Positions 1 through 10,183 of a stretch of 64,000 nucleotides of DNA are shown in pieces. Made by a program: the position numbers and the translations under genes. This stretch comes from Gnomoniopsis sp. IMI 355080 (taxonomy: Eukaryota > Ascomycota > Sordariomycetes > Diaporthales > Gnomoniaceae). Location of the stretch: positions 62,001-126,000 of the forward strand of contig JAPEVC010000011.1 of NCBI GenBank assembly GCA_027946555.1, written 5' to 3'. The notes under the pieces are model-generated. The model ran no database searches. It was not told the DNA's origin and worked only from the letters and a program-made list of their open reading frames with translations. Every line of letters begins with the position of its first letter. Position 1 is the stretch's first letter.

Positions 1-291
1 ACCAATGGGCAGTCACCCACTGACCCATGGACCACAGCCAGGAGGCGCAGCTGAAACTTGGGTAGACCCCTGTGCGGGAAGGGCATGGTCAGTCAGGACC
101 CTGCGTGCATCACCCTTCGTTGCTCTGCTTTTCCTGGTCTGATGATCGAGGAGGAATTTATTAAAGGCCGTTTCCCTTTCCCCCCTTTTTCTCGACCTGA
201 TTCAACCTGTGTTTTCCCCAGACAACAAATTCCATTCTCGCGCTGAAGACCAATTGATACCCATCCTACCACCACCCACACGTCAGCAAAC

Positions 292-844
292 ATGCCTGCC
301 AACACCAACACCGAGTCGATGGAGATGAGCCAGCAGCCTACCATGGCCGTCCAGCCCCAGATGACCACCGAGCAGCCTGTAAGTTAAACCCTAGCGGACG
401 TTAGGACAAGCTTTTGGGCGTCTCACCCAAGGCTCCTTGGCTGTTCTTGGCGATCGCCTCGCGTCTTGGCACACACGGAACGGATTCTTCCGCACCCTTC
501 CTCGAGGACGCCCCGACTGTGCTGTTCCGGACATTTGAGGGCAGATTGATCTCTTCATGTGCTTGTATTTCATCATGAAAAATGCAGGCGCAAGACCACC
601 GCACACGTTTTGTCGAACACGATGCTGACCCAGTGGTGTCTGTTACAGAAGGCCGAGGAGCCAATGTCCATGTCCATGCGTGGAGGTGGCCTGTGCGCAG
701 ATGTGAGTCCCTTGTCCCCCCTTTTTGCCTGGTGATGCATCCAGCTGACACAAAAGCCACCAACAGCTCTGCTGCTGCTGCGCCGTCTGCGAGGGCTGCT
801 TGTGCTTGGACTGCTTCCTGTGCGGCGAGGCCGTCGAGGGCTAA
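292..844 (+). CDS. Small cysteine-rich (CYSTM-like) protein, 72 aa, three exons
   Basis: Exons 292-378, 649-702 and 767-844 join in frame with GT-AG borders (gtaagt, gtgagt donors; ttacag, caacag acceptors). The 72-residue product has a Met/Gln/Pro-rich polar N-terminus and a C-terminal stretch with ten cysteines in about 27 residues, including a run of four (LCCCC) followed by C-x2-C-x2-C-x-C-x2-C-x2-C. That layout, a polar Q/P-rich head and a short Cys-rich end able to associate with membrane, matches the CYSTM/cysteine-rich transmembrane class of tiny eukaryotic stress proteins; the family call is by resemblance only. The first intron (270 nt) is long for this window, so an extra small exon inside it cannot be excluded. 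A pyrimidine-rich leader precedes the ATG. No neighbour suggests a specific role. Confidence 0.6.
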
Positions 845-1267
845 ACGGGTGATCAAGGTGGAACTTCCAACTTCACCGACGAATTTTGAAACGACGAGGA
901 TAGCCGTCGAGGACGAGGAATGGCCCAGAAGATACCGTGATACCATATAAACAACCATCCCAGAAATAAAGAAGATTGCGAGGGGGGCCCATCCTTCGCA
1001 GCAATGTTGATTGCGGCACCTGCGTCCTTATGCCTACCGTGGCAATTGTCTCACCATCCTGCAAATGTGGTCCATCTCCGTGTGACTGATCTTTAGGCGA
1101 CTCTTGGGAAAGGGAAAAGGATGGTCCGGCGCACAAAAGCTGGTCTCGATTAAGATCTGCAAAGCAAACAAAAGCGTTGCAATTGGGTGGATATCATGTA
1201 TTAGAATGCGAAACAAGCGGCCGACAAAACCAGCCTTCCCACCACCCCCAAACGCCTATCCCAATGA
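845..1267. other. Intergenic 845-1267, tail to tail
   Basis: The space between the 3' ends of the cysteine-rich gene and the spherulin-like gene. I see no further gene; it should hold the two 3' untranslated regions and terminators. Confidence 0.5.
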
Positions 1268-2588
1268 TTACGAATAACTTGCCCACGTCTGCTGCAGACC
1301 CAGCAACATACACACCCACGGCACCCACCGGACCCATATGTACCCATCGGTGCTCCTTACAGCACCATTAATAACAGCCAAAATCTTGCCCACGCTCCCA
1401 ATGGTGGCCGGCTCCAATATGGTCTGATGCCAGCTCCCGCTGGTGAAATACGTGCTATGCAAGCCCAGCCCAGCCACGCCCTCAATCTGTTCCTGCAGCG
1501 TCTGCAGCGTGGCCGTCGGCGGGCCCACGAACTGGTGCACGATTACAACCGTCTGCGGTAAGAAGGCGCTGTCATGCGGTAGGCCGTTCCCGGACGTGAG
1601 GTTCGTATAATCAAAGGGCGTGTACGGCATCGGGCAGTCCCAGGAGACGTTGCTGGCGGCGGGGTCGTTTGTGTAGCACGTCTCCTTTGTCACAACGGCC
1701 GAGGACATGCCAAATAGCTCCGCTTCGTACGTGGCGTTGGGGATGGTCCCTGCGTTAAGCACGACGGTGTACCCGCGGTCGCTACTGTCACCATCGTCGC
1801 GCGCGTCAAATGTCGCGTTAGCATAGGTGATTAGGTCAGCAATTTCCGTGCTGTTGCCCGGGTCGGTGCCGATTTCGTCGAACCACAGGCCGTGAATGGA
1901 GATGTCGACCTTTTGGCCCTCGGTCCAGGTCGGGGCCTTGTCCCACGCCGCCCACTCGGCAATGTCGGCCTTGACGTCGGCCGAATCGCGCGCCCCGTAA
2001 CTCGTGTAGACGTAGCCGAGGGTTTGTGCATTGGATAGCTTGTTGATAGTGGCGAGATGGGTCGTCCAGTCGCGGTTGCATCCGTGTGGGATGTAGTCGG
2101 GGTTGCTGTAGACGTTGCAGTAGCCGCCATTGTCGCCAGAGGGGTCGGAGGTGTTGAGGGGGCCGTTGTTGGGATTGATGACTACATAGCTGGAGGGATG
2201 GTATTAGACCTTGGAGGATCGGACTGAATAAGGTAGATTTGTCTTAGGTGGTAGGGGCGAGGAAGGCGGGCACAATAGCTGCGCACGAGGGCCCTCCTCC
2301 TCAACCCCTGCAATTCCAGATGGACGAATATTGGAAGATCGAGACTCACAAGTGCAGATGTGAATTTGCCTTGATGGCGTCCACGGCAGCGGACCAATCC
2401 GGATTTGTCCAAGAGTTGTTACCTGGATATCTGTGGCATGGTCAGGTCAGTTCTAATTCCATTAGGAGAATAGCAATTTGCCAAGGGTTGGTTGTTGAAG
2501 CTCACACATATAGTGGCACCATTACGTCCGTGGCCACGACCGTCGCAACCATGGCCGCGAGGCCGAAAAGGCCCTTCATGACCCGCAT
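1268..2588 (-). CDS. Secreted spherulin-4-like protein, 361 aa
   Basis: Exons 2588-2506, 2430-2350 and 2189-1268 give 361 residues. The start is fixed by an in-frame TGA just upstream of the ATG. Residues 1-20 form a signal peptide (MRVMKGLFGLAAMVATVVA), followed by the family's opening VPLYVYPG and, across the second intron, FYVVINPNNGP. Further matches are the NRDW..LATINKLSNAQTLGYVYTSYG region, a GLWFDEIG motif near the middle and VVLNAGTIPN, all typical of the spherulation-specific family 4 (Spherulin4, TIM-barrel-like, glycosidase-related in fungi). Several N-x-S/T sites agree with secretion. Substrate is unknown, probably a cell-wall or extracellular polysaccharide. The last 20-odd residues are Trp-rich and unlike the family end; a GTAAGG right after INGA could be a donor, so the true C-terminus may differ. 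Confidence 0.85.
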
Positions 2589-4361
2589 GTGTCGCGCTCA
2601 GTGGCGCGCGATGATGGAGAAAGCTCCGCAAAGCTCGTTGTAAATTCGGTTGTGCATCCAATCCGTTGACTATTGCCTGCGTCGCTTCACCCAGGCGTCA
2701 TATCCGAAAGAGGAAATGGTCCTCAAATGGCTGCGTATAATCGCACTGGTTCGCAGATGCGTCCGCGCAGTAAACGGCCTTGTGAGGTCGCCGTGGAGAG
2801 AGAGAAGAACGAGCGACTTCAAAACAGAGCTTCTTGGATCGTGGGGGCGGGAGCTTTTGTGATTTTCCTTTTCATTGGGAATGAGTGAGAAAATAAGCAA
2901 CCTCGCAGGGCGGGAAAAGTTGACAAGAAGAAGCAAAAGCCGTTGCGGGCGTGTGCCATATACCCACCTTCCTGTCGGTAGGTAGTTCACGAGCACATGG
3001 CCCGAGTAACCGGGATGGTTCACGCGGGTTAAAGGGGTGTGAGAATGAGGGTGAAGCTAGCTAAATATTGAAGTAGCAAACGGCTGAGGCTTTCCACTAG
3101 TTGAAAAACTCAGCCAAACGGCGTTTTTCTGTCCTGCAGGTCGATCTAGGCAGACGCACGCTAGGATCTAGGGCCGAAAGGCGCTGTGTGCCGGTGTGCC
3201 TGCGGGAAGATGGTAAGGCGCCAGGTAGGCGGGTACCGGTAGGGCACTGGTTGCGGGCCAAGGTTCGTGAGGGGAGGATACATTGAGCCCTGATTCTTGT
3301 CTTCTTTTTTTTTGGGAGGGCCCCTTGTGCCTGCAAGTCAATTTAGCATTCTAGCTCAACGACCCAAATATGCCGAAGGACATATAGAACTTGGAAGAGA
3401 TCTGCAAAAGCGTAATGTCTCTCTCTCGAGCGGCTGGGAAGAGATTGGAAGATACGGTGAATGCTAGAATTGATACGTTGCAATCCTCCTGCAGAAGCAG
3501 TAGCCGCAACGGGCCTATTCTTGCTGACCTGCGTGCGGCCTCGGTACAAGGCCCAAAGCACATGGAAGGCTTGGGTCCCCAATACGGCGTAGTGAGCCTT
3601 GGCTAGAGGCCTTTTTGGGGGGATGCGATTTCTCGTATTCTGAGCATTGACCAAGAATAACCAAGATTGCTCTATCGTCAAGTAGATTGAGCTCAATTTC
3701 ACATCGCAGTTGCCGCTCCTTCCTCAGCTTGATCTTGAATCGCTGGTACAGGACCGACCAGGTTGTTCAACATTACTTGCTGTCCCACTTGAACCCACTC
3801 CCCCCACACACACAACACCCTCAAAGTATAAACGCATCCCCGAGTCCCTTCTATTGGAAACCCCAGAGCTAAGAAAGGTTCCACGCCATCGGTACTACTG
3901 TACTCGCGCCAATTACATTCCAAGGGCTCCCGCCAAGTGTTTTTTAGGGCTCAACCTACTTTTTGTTTTTTGTTTTCACCTTAGCTTCTAGTCCGTCCAC
4001 CCCGGGCACATAGAAAATCTTCTTGGTATCCGTACGCACTACTTTGGCCCATTACATCCCTCAGGCTTCGATCGCTGTGTCGCCTGCGCTGACCACGGAT
4101 TACGCGACTCCACGCGTCTCCTACTATGCGTCGTCTTCAGTGAAAACCCGCGGTCAGCTGTCATAACAGGCAAGCAGCTCGCCACTCATCTCCTCGATGG
4201 ACCTTGTACAAGAGGTTTAATGATCCAATAATTCCTGGTCAAGCAAGTGGAGATGGATACTTGAATTCTCTCTGTTTCCTAATGGGGAGGATAGTATTCA
4301 TCAGCCTGCACGGCAGCAAAAGCCTTTTACCGTTGGTTATCTGCCTATCCATAATGACAGA
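2589..4361. other. Intergenic 2589-4361
   Basis: Upstream of the spherulin-like gene and downstream of the short ORF at 4362-4786. It contains only short open frames without recognisable domains. A pyrimidine-rich stretch at about 3690-4010 resembles a fungal leader, but no coding frame follows it on the plus strand. Confidence 0.4.
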
Positions 4362-4786
4362 TCACACGATGGCGCCGCCAACGAGGTGGGCTCCCGAAAG
4401 GTGGCGTTTGGGCTTCCAACCCCGGAAGATTTCGTCTTGGCGTGCATAATCTATCATTACATGATTGAGGATCCCGCCATTCTTGTCTGGGTTGTCTACG
4501 CGCAATAGCTTGAAAACGCCTGTGATGTGACTGGCGTGAGCGATAGCGTGCGTCCATGGGTTGTCTGATGAGAGAACACTTGGAGTTACACGCTTGTTCT
4601 TGACACATGCAAAAATCCTAATCTCAACTCACCAATTCCAGGGTGTCGGATCACTGCCTTCTGCTTGTGGTCGACAGGTTTGCTTGTAAGTAAGACTACA
4701 CCAAGTAGACGGTGGTCAATGTGTCACAAGTGTTGCAGGTCGAGACCATCGAATGCGCGGCGCTTGTTGCAGTCACTAACAGACAT
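4362..4786 (-). CDS. Unrecognised spliced ORF, 103 aa, possibly a gene remnant
   Basis: On the minus strand, exons 4786-4728, 4682-4633 and 4564-4362 join in frame into 103 residues starting MSVSDCNKRRAFDGLD and ending SGAHLVGGAIV. Intron 2 (4632-4565) has good signals (gtgagt, ctcatcag); intron 1 (45 nt, gtgaca..caag) is weak. Without intron 1 the frame is stopped by a TGA at 4725-4727. The same frame continues upstream of a TAA (4868-4870) to about 5085, reading YDSLTLVIYKGDG and on. So this is either a short real gene or the decayed end of a longer one with two stop codons. I do not recognise the family. It lies just downstream of the acid phosphatase 3' end on the same strand. Confidence 0.3.
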
Positions 4787-5134
4787 GTCCAGCAATGGTT
4801 CTTGGAGAATTGTTAGCCGCGTCGTTTGGAGAGAGTGAATGGCGACCTTGGACTCGTCGTGATGGGCTTATTGACCGAGCTTGACTGGCCTGATCTGCCT
4901 CACTGATCCGCCATGATGGAATTGCACTAATCCGACGTGCCTCCGAACTACCACAACACCATCGTTGTATTCCTCCCTACGAAACCTCATCATGCACGTT
5001 TCGAAAAGTTGATGTCGTTCGGACGTGTCCAGTCGATGAGGTCCGTCGCCCTTGTATATCACCAAGGTCAGAGAGTCATATTATATTCAGACTTTATTAC
5101 CGACTGATTGGAGTTGGGCCTTGCCAGCCGCTAT
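4787..5134. other. Intergenic 4787-5134
   Basis: Between the acid phosphatase stop and the short ORF. The minus-strand frame through 4868-5085 stays open for about 70 codons and is in phase with the short ORF across one TAA, which is the only structure seen here. Confidence 0.35.
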
Positions 5135-6441
5135 CTACGTCGCATAACCTCCATTTCCATACAGCGCAGGGGGATTCAATCCATCCGCAACCTCAATATC
5201 ACTGGTGTAGTAATCCGGGTTCGTACTGCCAGCCCACTTGGCTTTGATAGCCGGCGACACCGTCCTACCACTAGGACTCTCAATATCCAGGTTAGGCGCC
5301 GGGTACACAGGGTATGAAGGTGCGTCGTTGAACACGCCGTCGTAGCTCTGATTGTAGTACCTCCCATCCAGAGGTCCGAACGTCTCCTCGTCCCACTCGC
5401 GCACAACGTCGCCCGTCTTGTTGGCGACCAGCGAGAACACATTCGCGCCGACATCCCACCGGCCGAGCGTGTTCAGGTCCCAGTTGGCCTCAACGGTCGC
5501 GATGTCCGAGTAGTGGTTGTAGAAGTTGGCGTCGGTGGTGCCGACGAGGTGCGCGGGGATGGCGTCCCCAAGGAGGATGGCGAGGACGCGGTTCTGGATG
5601 GCGTAGCTCGAGTTCTCGTCAAAGGTGACAAGGACGAGCGTGTTGTTCATGAAGCGCGTGTCATTGAGCAGCGGCGTGAGGAAGTTGCGCGTCCATGCGC
5701 CGGCCACGGTGACGGAAGTGTCGTGGCCGTCAGAGGTCATGTTAGGCGTGATGAACATCCACTGCGGCAGCGTTTCGTTCTCAAGGTCCTCGTAGAAGAG
5801 GGTCAGGTTCTTGATGACCGAAAGTCGGTCTGCGTTCTCCGAATTGGCGTTGTAGATGACCGCAGGGTTATGTTTACGAACGTAGTCGTTGGCGCCGGTC
5901 TGTTGGTTGAGCCAGTCGTAGCCCTCGAAGCCCGAGTAGGGCATATCTTCTTGATACTCGCCCCAGGAGATGTTCTTCTCCTCGAGGAGGTCCACGATGG
6001 TCGAAATGTTGGCATCAATGAAATTCAAATCATCGTTGTCCATGCCAAAGTAGTCACCGCCGTGGGAAGCAACATAGTTGGGCTCGGAGGGATGTGTCTG
6101 TCCGAAGTAGTTCTCCAGCGTGATGCCCTTGCTAGCCAACCAGGCCAAATTTGCTACTCGACCAGTTAGATTTCGAAGTCAAATAACGACGACTGATATC
6201 AGGTAGAAATAGGGGCAGACCCACGGTCACCCGCGGCCAGATCATAATCAGTGTTCTCCAGCCAGATGATGGCAATCCGGTCAAAGGCCTTGCCCTTGAC
6301 GTTGCTCGTAGGGCTGGACGTCTTGGCCGTGGCCTGCGCAGCTGCCACAGAGGCCGTAGCAGTCGCGGTGAACGAATAGTACTCTTGCGCAACTGCAGAC
6401 CCTGTGGCCGCGGCGATGAGGGCAAGGTGCTGAGATCTCAT
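5135..6441 (-). CDS. Secreted acid phosphatase (phosphoesterase family), 411 aa
   Basis: Exons 6441-6225 and 6153-5135 (71-nt intron, gtgggt..gagtag) give 411 residues. A signal peptide (about residues 1-18, ending AVAQ) precedes a Ser/Thr/Ala-rich linker. The catalytic region opens with IAIIWLENTDYDLAAGD, runs across the intron into PNLAWLASKGITLENYFG and then THPSEPNYVASHGGDYFG, the signature of fungal acid phosphatases of the phosphoesterase family PF04185 (same fold as phospholipase C). MFITPNMTSDGHD and LVLVTFDEN are further family motifs holding likely metal ligands. Length and N-glycosylation sites fit an extracellular phosphomonoesterase that releases phosphate from organic esters. 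A consensus PHO-type box (CACGTGGG) lies about 0.94 kb upstream of the start. Confidence 0.9.
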
Positions 6442-7691
6442 GATGGGCGGGCGCGCAGGCTTGCTTCCAACGGGCTCGGAAGATCGGCTTATTGGTGCAG
6501 CACAACAGACTCAAAAAGAAACCCCACGAGAGCCCAAAGTGTCGGGTCCATGGCGGACGTTGCCATATATACATGCCCGGCCAGAGCCGGGCCAACCGGT
6601 GGGCGCATGGTCACATCGAGCTGACCGAGGAGGTGTGCTGCGTAGAGCGTGGTGGGGCTCTCCTTCGCCTACTAGTAGAGATCCATCGTGGCGTAAAAAG
6701 CAAGGATCCTAGAGAGAAAGGTAATGAATGGTTCAGGTGCAGAATGCAGAGGCACGACAAGCACGAGGGCTATTTGGTTCGCTGACGGGAAGTCGGATGC
6801 AACCCTTTCATGTACTCCGCCAGCAGGGCCCGCCAATACGAATGGCTCAATAACAAATGCTGGACAATGTTCCCGGGTTTTGCTAGTTTTGTCGCGCAGG
6901 GAAATACATAGTAGGACGACATCTAGATCGTCGGCATGGACAGGGAGCCATGGACCCATCGTCCCAACTTTGGTGACATGAGCTTGTCTCCTGGAACTCG
7001 GCTCCTAGAATTCTGCCAATTTCCGCGGCTGAAGGCTTGTTGTTTTTATATAGCATAGCAGAGGACGCACGGGAAGGGGACTCGGCTCCAGAACTAAAGA
7101 CACAATTAGACGGCATGGCTGTGTTGACTCGAAGGGTCAGCTGGAAGATCCCATATCAACTTTCCAAAGTGGGCGGCCATCTCGCTTTGATGCCGTCCTC
7201 CCGGCTTGGCCGCGACCGTCTGGGCCTCGGTGAAGAGTGGCGGCCAGAGGGACGCAGGAAACATGTCCGTGGTTAAGTTGCGGGGTCTATCATCGTTTAG
7301 TGGAGGTTTCCAGAACCGGAAGGTGGCCCATACATGAATACACAGCGTATGTCGTGTGTTTTCAGACCCCTGCCCCAAGTCACCACGTGGGGGGGCTTTC
7401 CCCGTGGGATTGGCAGCTTGGCGGTGGATGTGGAGCCTGCATTGATCTGCGCAGATCCGCTCTTGCTACTATTTGCGAAAATCCACATTTGCATTAGGTA
7501 CCTAGATACCTAGATAGGATGAGCCTTGAGTTTACAAGAGGGCGAACCTCGCACTAGGACGTCGAGACCCTGGAGCAGTGAGCTGGTGGCGAGCTGGTTC
7601 AAGTTCGAAAACAGATTGTGTATTTACAAAAACTGCGGAAACCTTTGACCTGGCAAACTGCATCTCACATTGTCATTATCAAGATGACTAC
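6442..7691. other. Intergenic 6442-7691, upstream of acid phosphatase
   Basis: Lies 3' of the S28 peptidase and 5' of the acid phosphatase. A TATA-like stretch (catatatac) is near 6562-6572. A CACGTGGG sequence (7384-7391) fits the Pho4/NUC-1 type E-box. A TTAGGTACCTAGATACCTAG run is at 7494-7513. No gene recognised. Confidence 0.4.
7384..7391. promoter_or_regulatory. Candidate PHO box (CACGTGGG) 5' of acid phosphatase
   Basis: CACGTG followed by GG is the high-affinity site of the phosphate-starvation bHLH factors (Pho4 in yeast, NUC-1 in Neurospora). It lies about 940 bp upstream of the acid phosphatase ATG. Such a six-base core is common by chance, so the assignment rests on context alone. 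Confidence 0.25.
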
Positions 7692-9449
7692 TTATCGACT
7701 GCTACCAAAGCAAGGCAACCACATCTCGAGCGTCCTCTCAAACAGTGCTGTGCCCGCAAAGAATGGTTCCGGGCTTATTGGGCTACTGAATCCCACCGTA
7801 GAGAAATTCTGGTGATAATAGTCACTTTCGTTCAGTAACGCACGCATATCGCTGACGTGGACCATGCCATCGTAAATGATGCCGAATATTTCGTCACCCT
7901 CTGGCGCCTGATTGCATTCTGGAATATATTGCGTTGTCTTCCTTCTCGGCGAGCCTGCTTCCATCGAAGCGGGCGAATAGGCCCTCCACGGGTCATATTG
8001 ACCGGAACTGAACATCGTGTTGGATGGTTGCATGTGCCAGCCGCCATACTTATTCGGGGCTGTGACATTCGGGCTCGGTGGGAGAAGGCCTGGGTAGGTC
8101 GCGTTGCACCTGGACTGGAAGTAGTCGAGGCTGATGAATTCCGACTGGATAGTATGCGGGTTATCCGGATTGCCACGCTGATAATAGCCATATTCTGAGC
8201 AGTATTGATATGTCCAACTATACCCTTGGACTAAGTCGGGTGGACTTGGCGACTCGATTGCGTCGTAATCTGTCGCGGCCAACGCGACGAGGAAAGCGTC
8301 CCATGCCGTCTCGATGTTGAACTCCAGAGCTAAGCCAGAAGCTGGGGCTATGGCCTTGGATAATCCTCCATTGTCCGTCGTAGAAACATCTGTCCGATTT
8401 TGTGTTTCCAGGACATCGCAAAACGGTGCCACAGAGCGTTGGAATCCGTAGTATTGGTAAAAGTTCAATGGTGTCAACAACAGCGAGCCAACGCTGGGGT
8501 TGTCCAGTCTTTCGACATCTCGGTCGCTCACGAACGGTGTCGAGTTCGTCGGCGAAGCCGCGATTGCCGTCAGCAGCTCCTTCTTCAGTGTCGACACCTC
8601 GTCGTCCGTCCCGTTGGCTAGTACACTATCAACGTATCGTGTGACTGCAGTGAAGTCTGCCGAGCAATTCCTCGTCATGCTGCGCTCCGCCTGTGCGTAG
8701 TACGTCCACATATCCACGGCAGCTTGAGTCGGCGCGCTGGATGCCCATGTGGCAAAGAAAGTCTCTGGATTTCGGATCCTCAGTTGGGCCCCCCGAATGC
8801 CTGGATAACTTCCACCCAGCCAAACCCAGGGCGTCGCGTCCGGGGCCAAAGACACGTTGACGCCTGTTGGGGCCTCGAAGTTGTCCGCGAAATAGATGGT
8901 GTCTTCCAGCGCCTGTTCCGTATTGAGGAACTTGTAGCCTGTAGGGTCAACAAGTTCACCTGTCGAGCTGTTGATGGGATAAGGATAGCTGCCTTCGTCG
9001 ACTCCACCATAGTATCTATGTTCAACCAGCAAGGCCAACCCTCTGAATCTGCGGGCGAGAGTCATCACAGCGGATGGACCCGCGACCTCGCGCAGAAAGT
9101 ATGGCACAAGGGGTTGAGCATTTTGTTCTCCAGAGTCAAACCAGAAAATGGGCCCGCCTGGCTCATAGAATGTTGCGTTAACCCAATATCTATTCTGGTA
9201 AGTTCGCAAATCTGAAGTGTTGAAGTGGTCGACTGGAATTGTCATCCATGAGGGTGGATAATCCGACCCATGGATGCTGGCAGCTTGGCGTGCAGTTAAA
9301 CCACCGCAGTTTGGCAACTGAACCAAGCTCGGGAAATGGTCATATAATTTCAGGTCACCGGTGACAAACAAGACCTGAAGAAGAATCAGTGTCGCGTAGA
9401 AGGAATGCATAGCGAGGAACATGGGTACTGATCCGAAAGCATATGCCAT
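7692..9449 (-). CDS. Secreted serine peptidase S28 (Pro-X carboxypeptidase type), 585 aa
   Basis: A single exon encodes 585 residues. A hydrophobic N-terminus (about residues 10-30) serves as signal peptide. WMTIPVDHFN, RYWVN..F and GGPIFWFDSGEQ are the typical opening of family S28 (lysosomal Pro-X carboxypeptidase, DPP2, fungal endoprolyl peptidases). The nucleophile is Ser214 in WLGGSYPG; the probable catalytic Asp is about 486 (SGQYDPWRAYSP) and His about 531 (GMVHVSDMR). The length is normal and many N-glycosylation sites agree with export. The enzyme is expected to cleave after proline, often at acid pH, outside the cell or in the vacuole. The acid phosphatase is downstream on the same strand, 1.25 kb away. 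ATGs at codons 10 and 14 are alternative starts. Confidence 0.92.
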   Translation of the reverse strand: MAYAFGSVPMFLAMHSFYATLILLQVLFVTGDLKLYDHFPSLVQLPNCGGLTARQAASIHGSDYPPSWMTIPVDHFNTSDLRTYQNRYWVNATFYEPGGPIFWFDSGEQNAQPLVPYFLREVAGPSAVMTLARRFRGLALLVEHRYYGGVDEGSYPYPINSSTGELVDPTGYKFLNTEQALEDTIYFADNFEAPTGVNVSLAPDATPWVWLGGSYPGIRGAQLRIRNPETFFATWASSAPTQAAVDMWTYYAQAERSMTRNCSADFTAVTRYVDSVLANGTDDEVSTLKKELLTAIAASPTNSTPFVSDRDVERLDNPSVGSLLLTPLNFYQYYGFQRSVAPFCDVLETQNRTDVSTTDNGGLSKAIAPASGLALEFNIETAWDAFLVALAATDYDAIESPSPPDLVQGYSWTYQYCSEYGYYQRGNPDNPHTIQSEFISLDYFQSRCNATYPGLLPPSPNVTAPNKYGGWHMQPSNTMFSSGQYDPWRAYSPASMEAGSPRRKTTQYIPECNQAPEGDEIFGIIYDGMVHVSDMRALLNESDYYHQNFSTVGFSSPISPEPFFAGTALFERTLEMWLPCFGSSR

Positions 9450-10183
9450 GACAATTTGTTCAATGCTCTGGCTTTTGTAGCAGAAATCGAACAGGTCCGA
9501 AGATAAAATAGATACTCAATGACATTACAACTTAATTACTGCACGTCATATTCAAACTATCTACCAACCGTGTCCACGGGCACTTGAACATTACCAATCA
9601 AGCCATGGAGATATCACAGCAGATAAGGACTTCTCGCTTCCTTCGCCATACAGACGGAAGCGGGGTGATATCAAGGACAAATTTGTCTCATCCCTGTGCT
9701 CTAGCCTCTAGCTGCTGAGGAGGCAAGCGGTGGGGGTAGACTACGTTATAAAGGGTGCCAAGCCGGTTAAAAGCTACCTAGGTGTGTATGATATCTCCAC
9801 CAAGCCTGCACTCGCCTTGAAGACAGCCGCAGTTCATCTAGGCTACACAGTATCAGACCCCGTTGCGCTCGATTAGAGTCGAGGGCCTCGGCGGCTATCC
9901 GCGGATGAGCTTCATCTCCTTGCACCATGAATGTGTACCACACCATTGCTGCAGAGTCTAGAAGCGCAGCTTAGCACGTTTATTTGGACTGAAAACACAG
10001 AACATGACACTGAAACTCATCCATAGGGTGATCACTGGGGCAAGACAACTCTTATACCGTTCAATTGCTTCCTCGTTAGAACTATCGGCCGGTCTTGGAG
10101 ATTCTACTACATGCAGCTTCCATATGGGCATCTGGATAGATTTGGTATTCCTCGGAGGGTAATAGATCCTGAAAGATCACCCT
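9450..10183. other. Intergenic 9450-10183
   Basis: Promoter side of the S28 peptidase and 3' side of the MFS permease, both minus strand. No open frame of note on either strand. A TACCTAGGTG palindrome-like element is at 9775-9784. Confidence 0.5.

Noticed and set aside
5513..6169. 218-codon plus-strand frame over the acid phosphatase
   Set aside because: Val/Asp/Glu-rich shadow of a gene with clear family motifs on the other strand.
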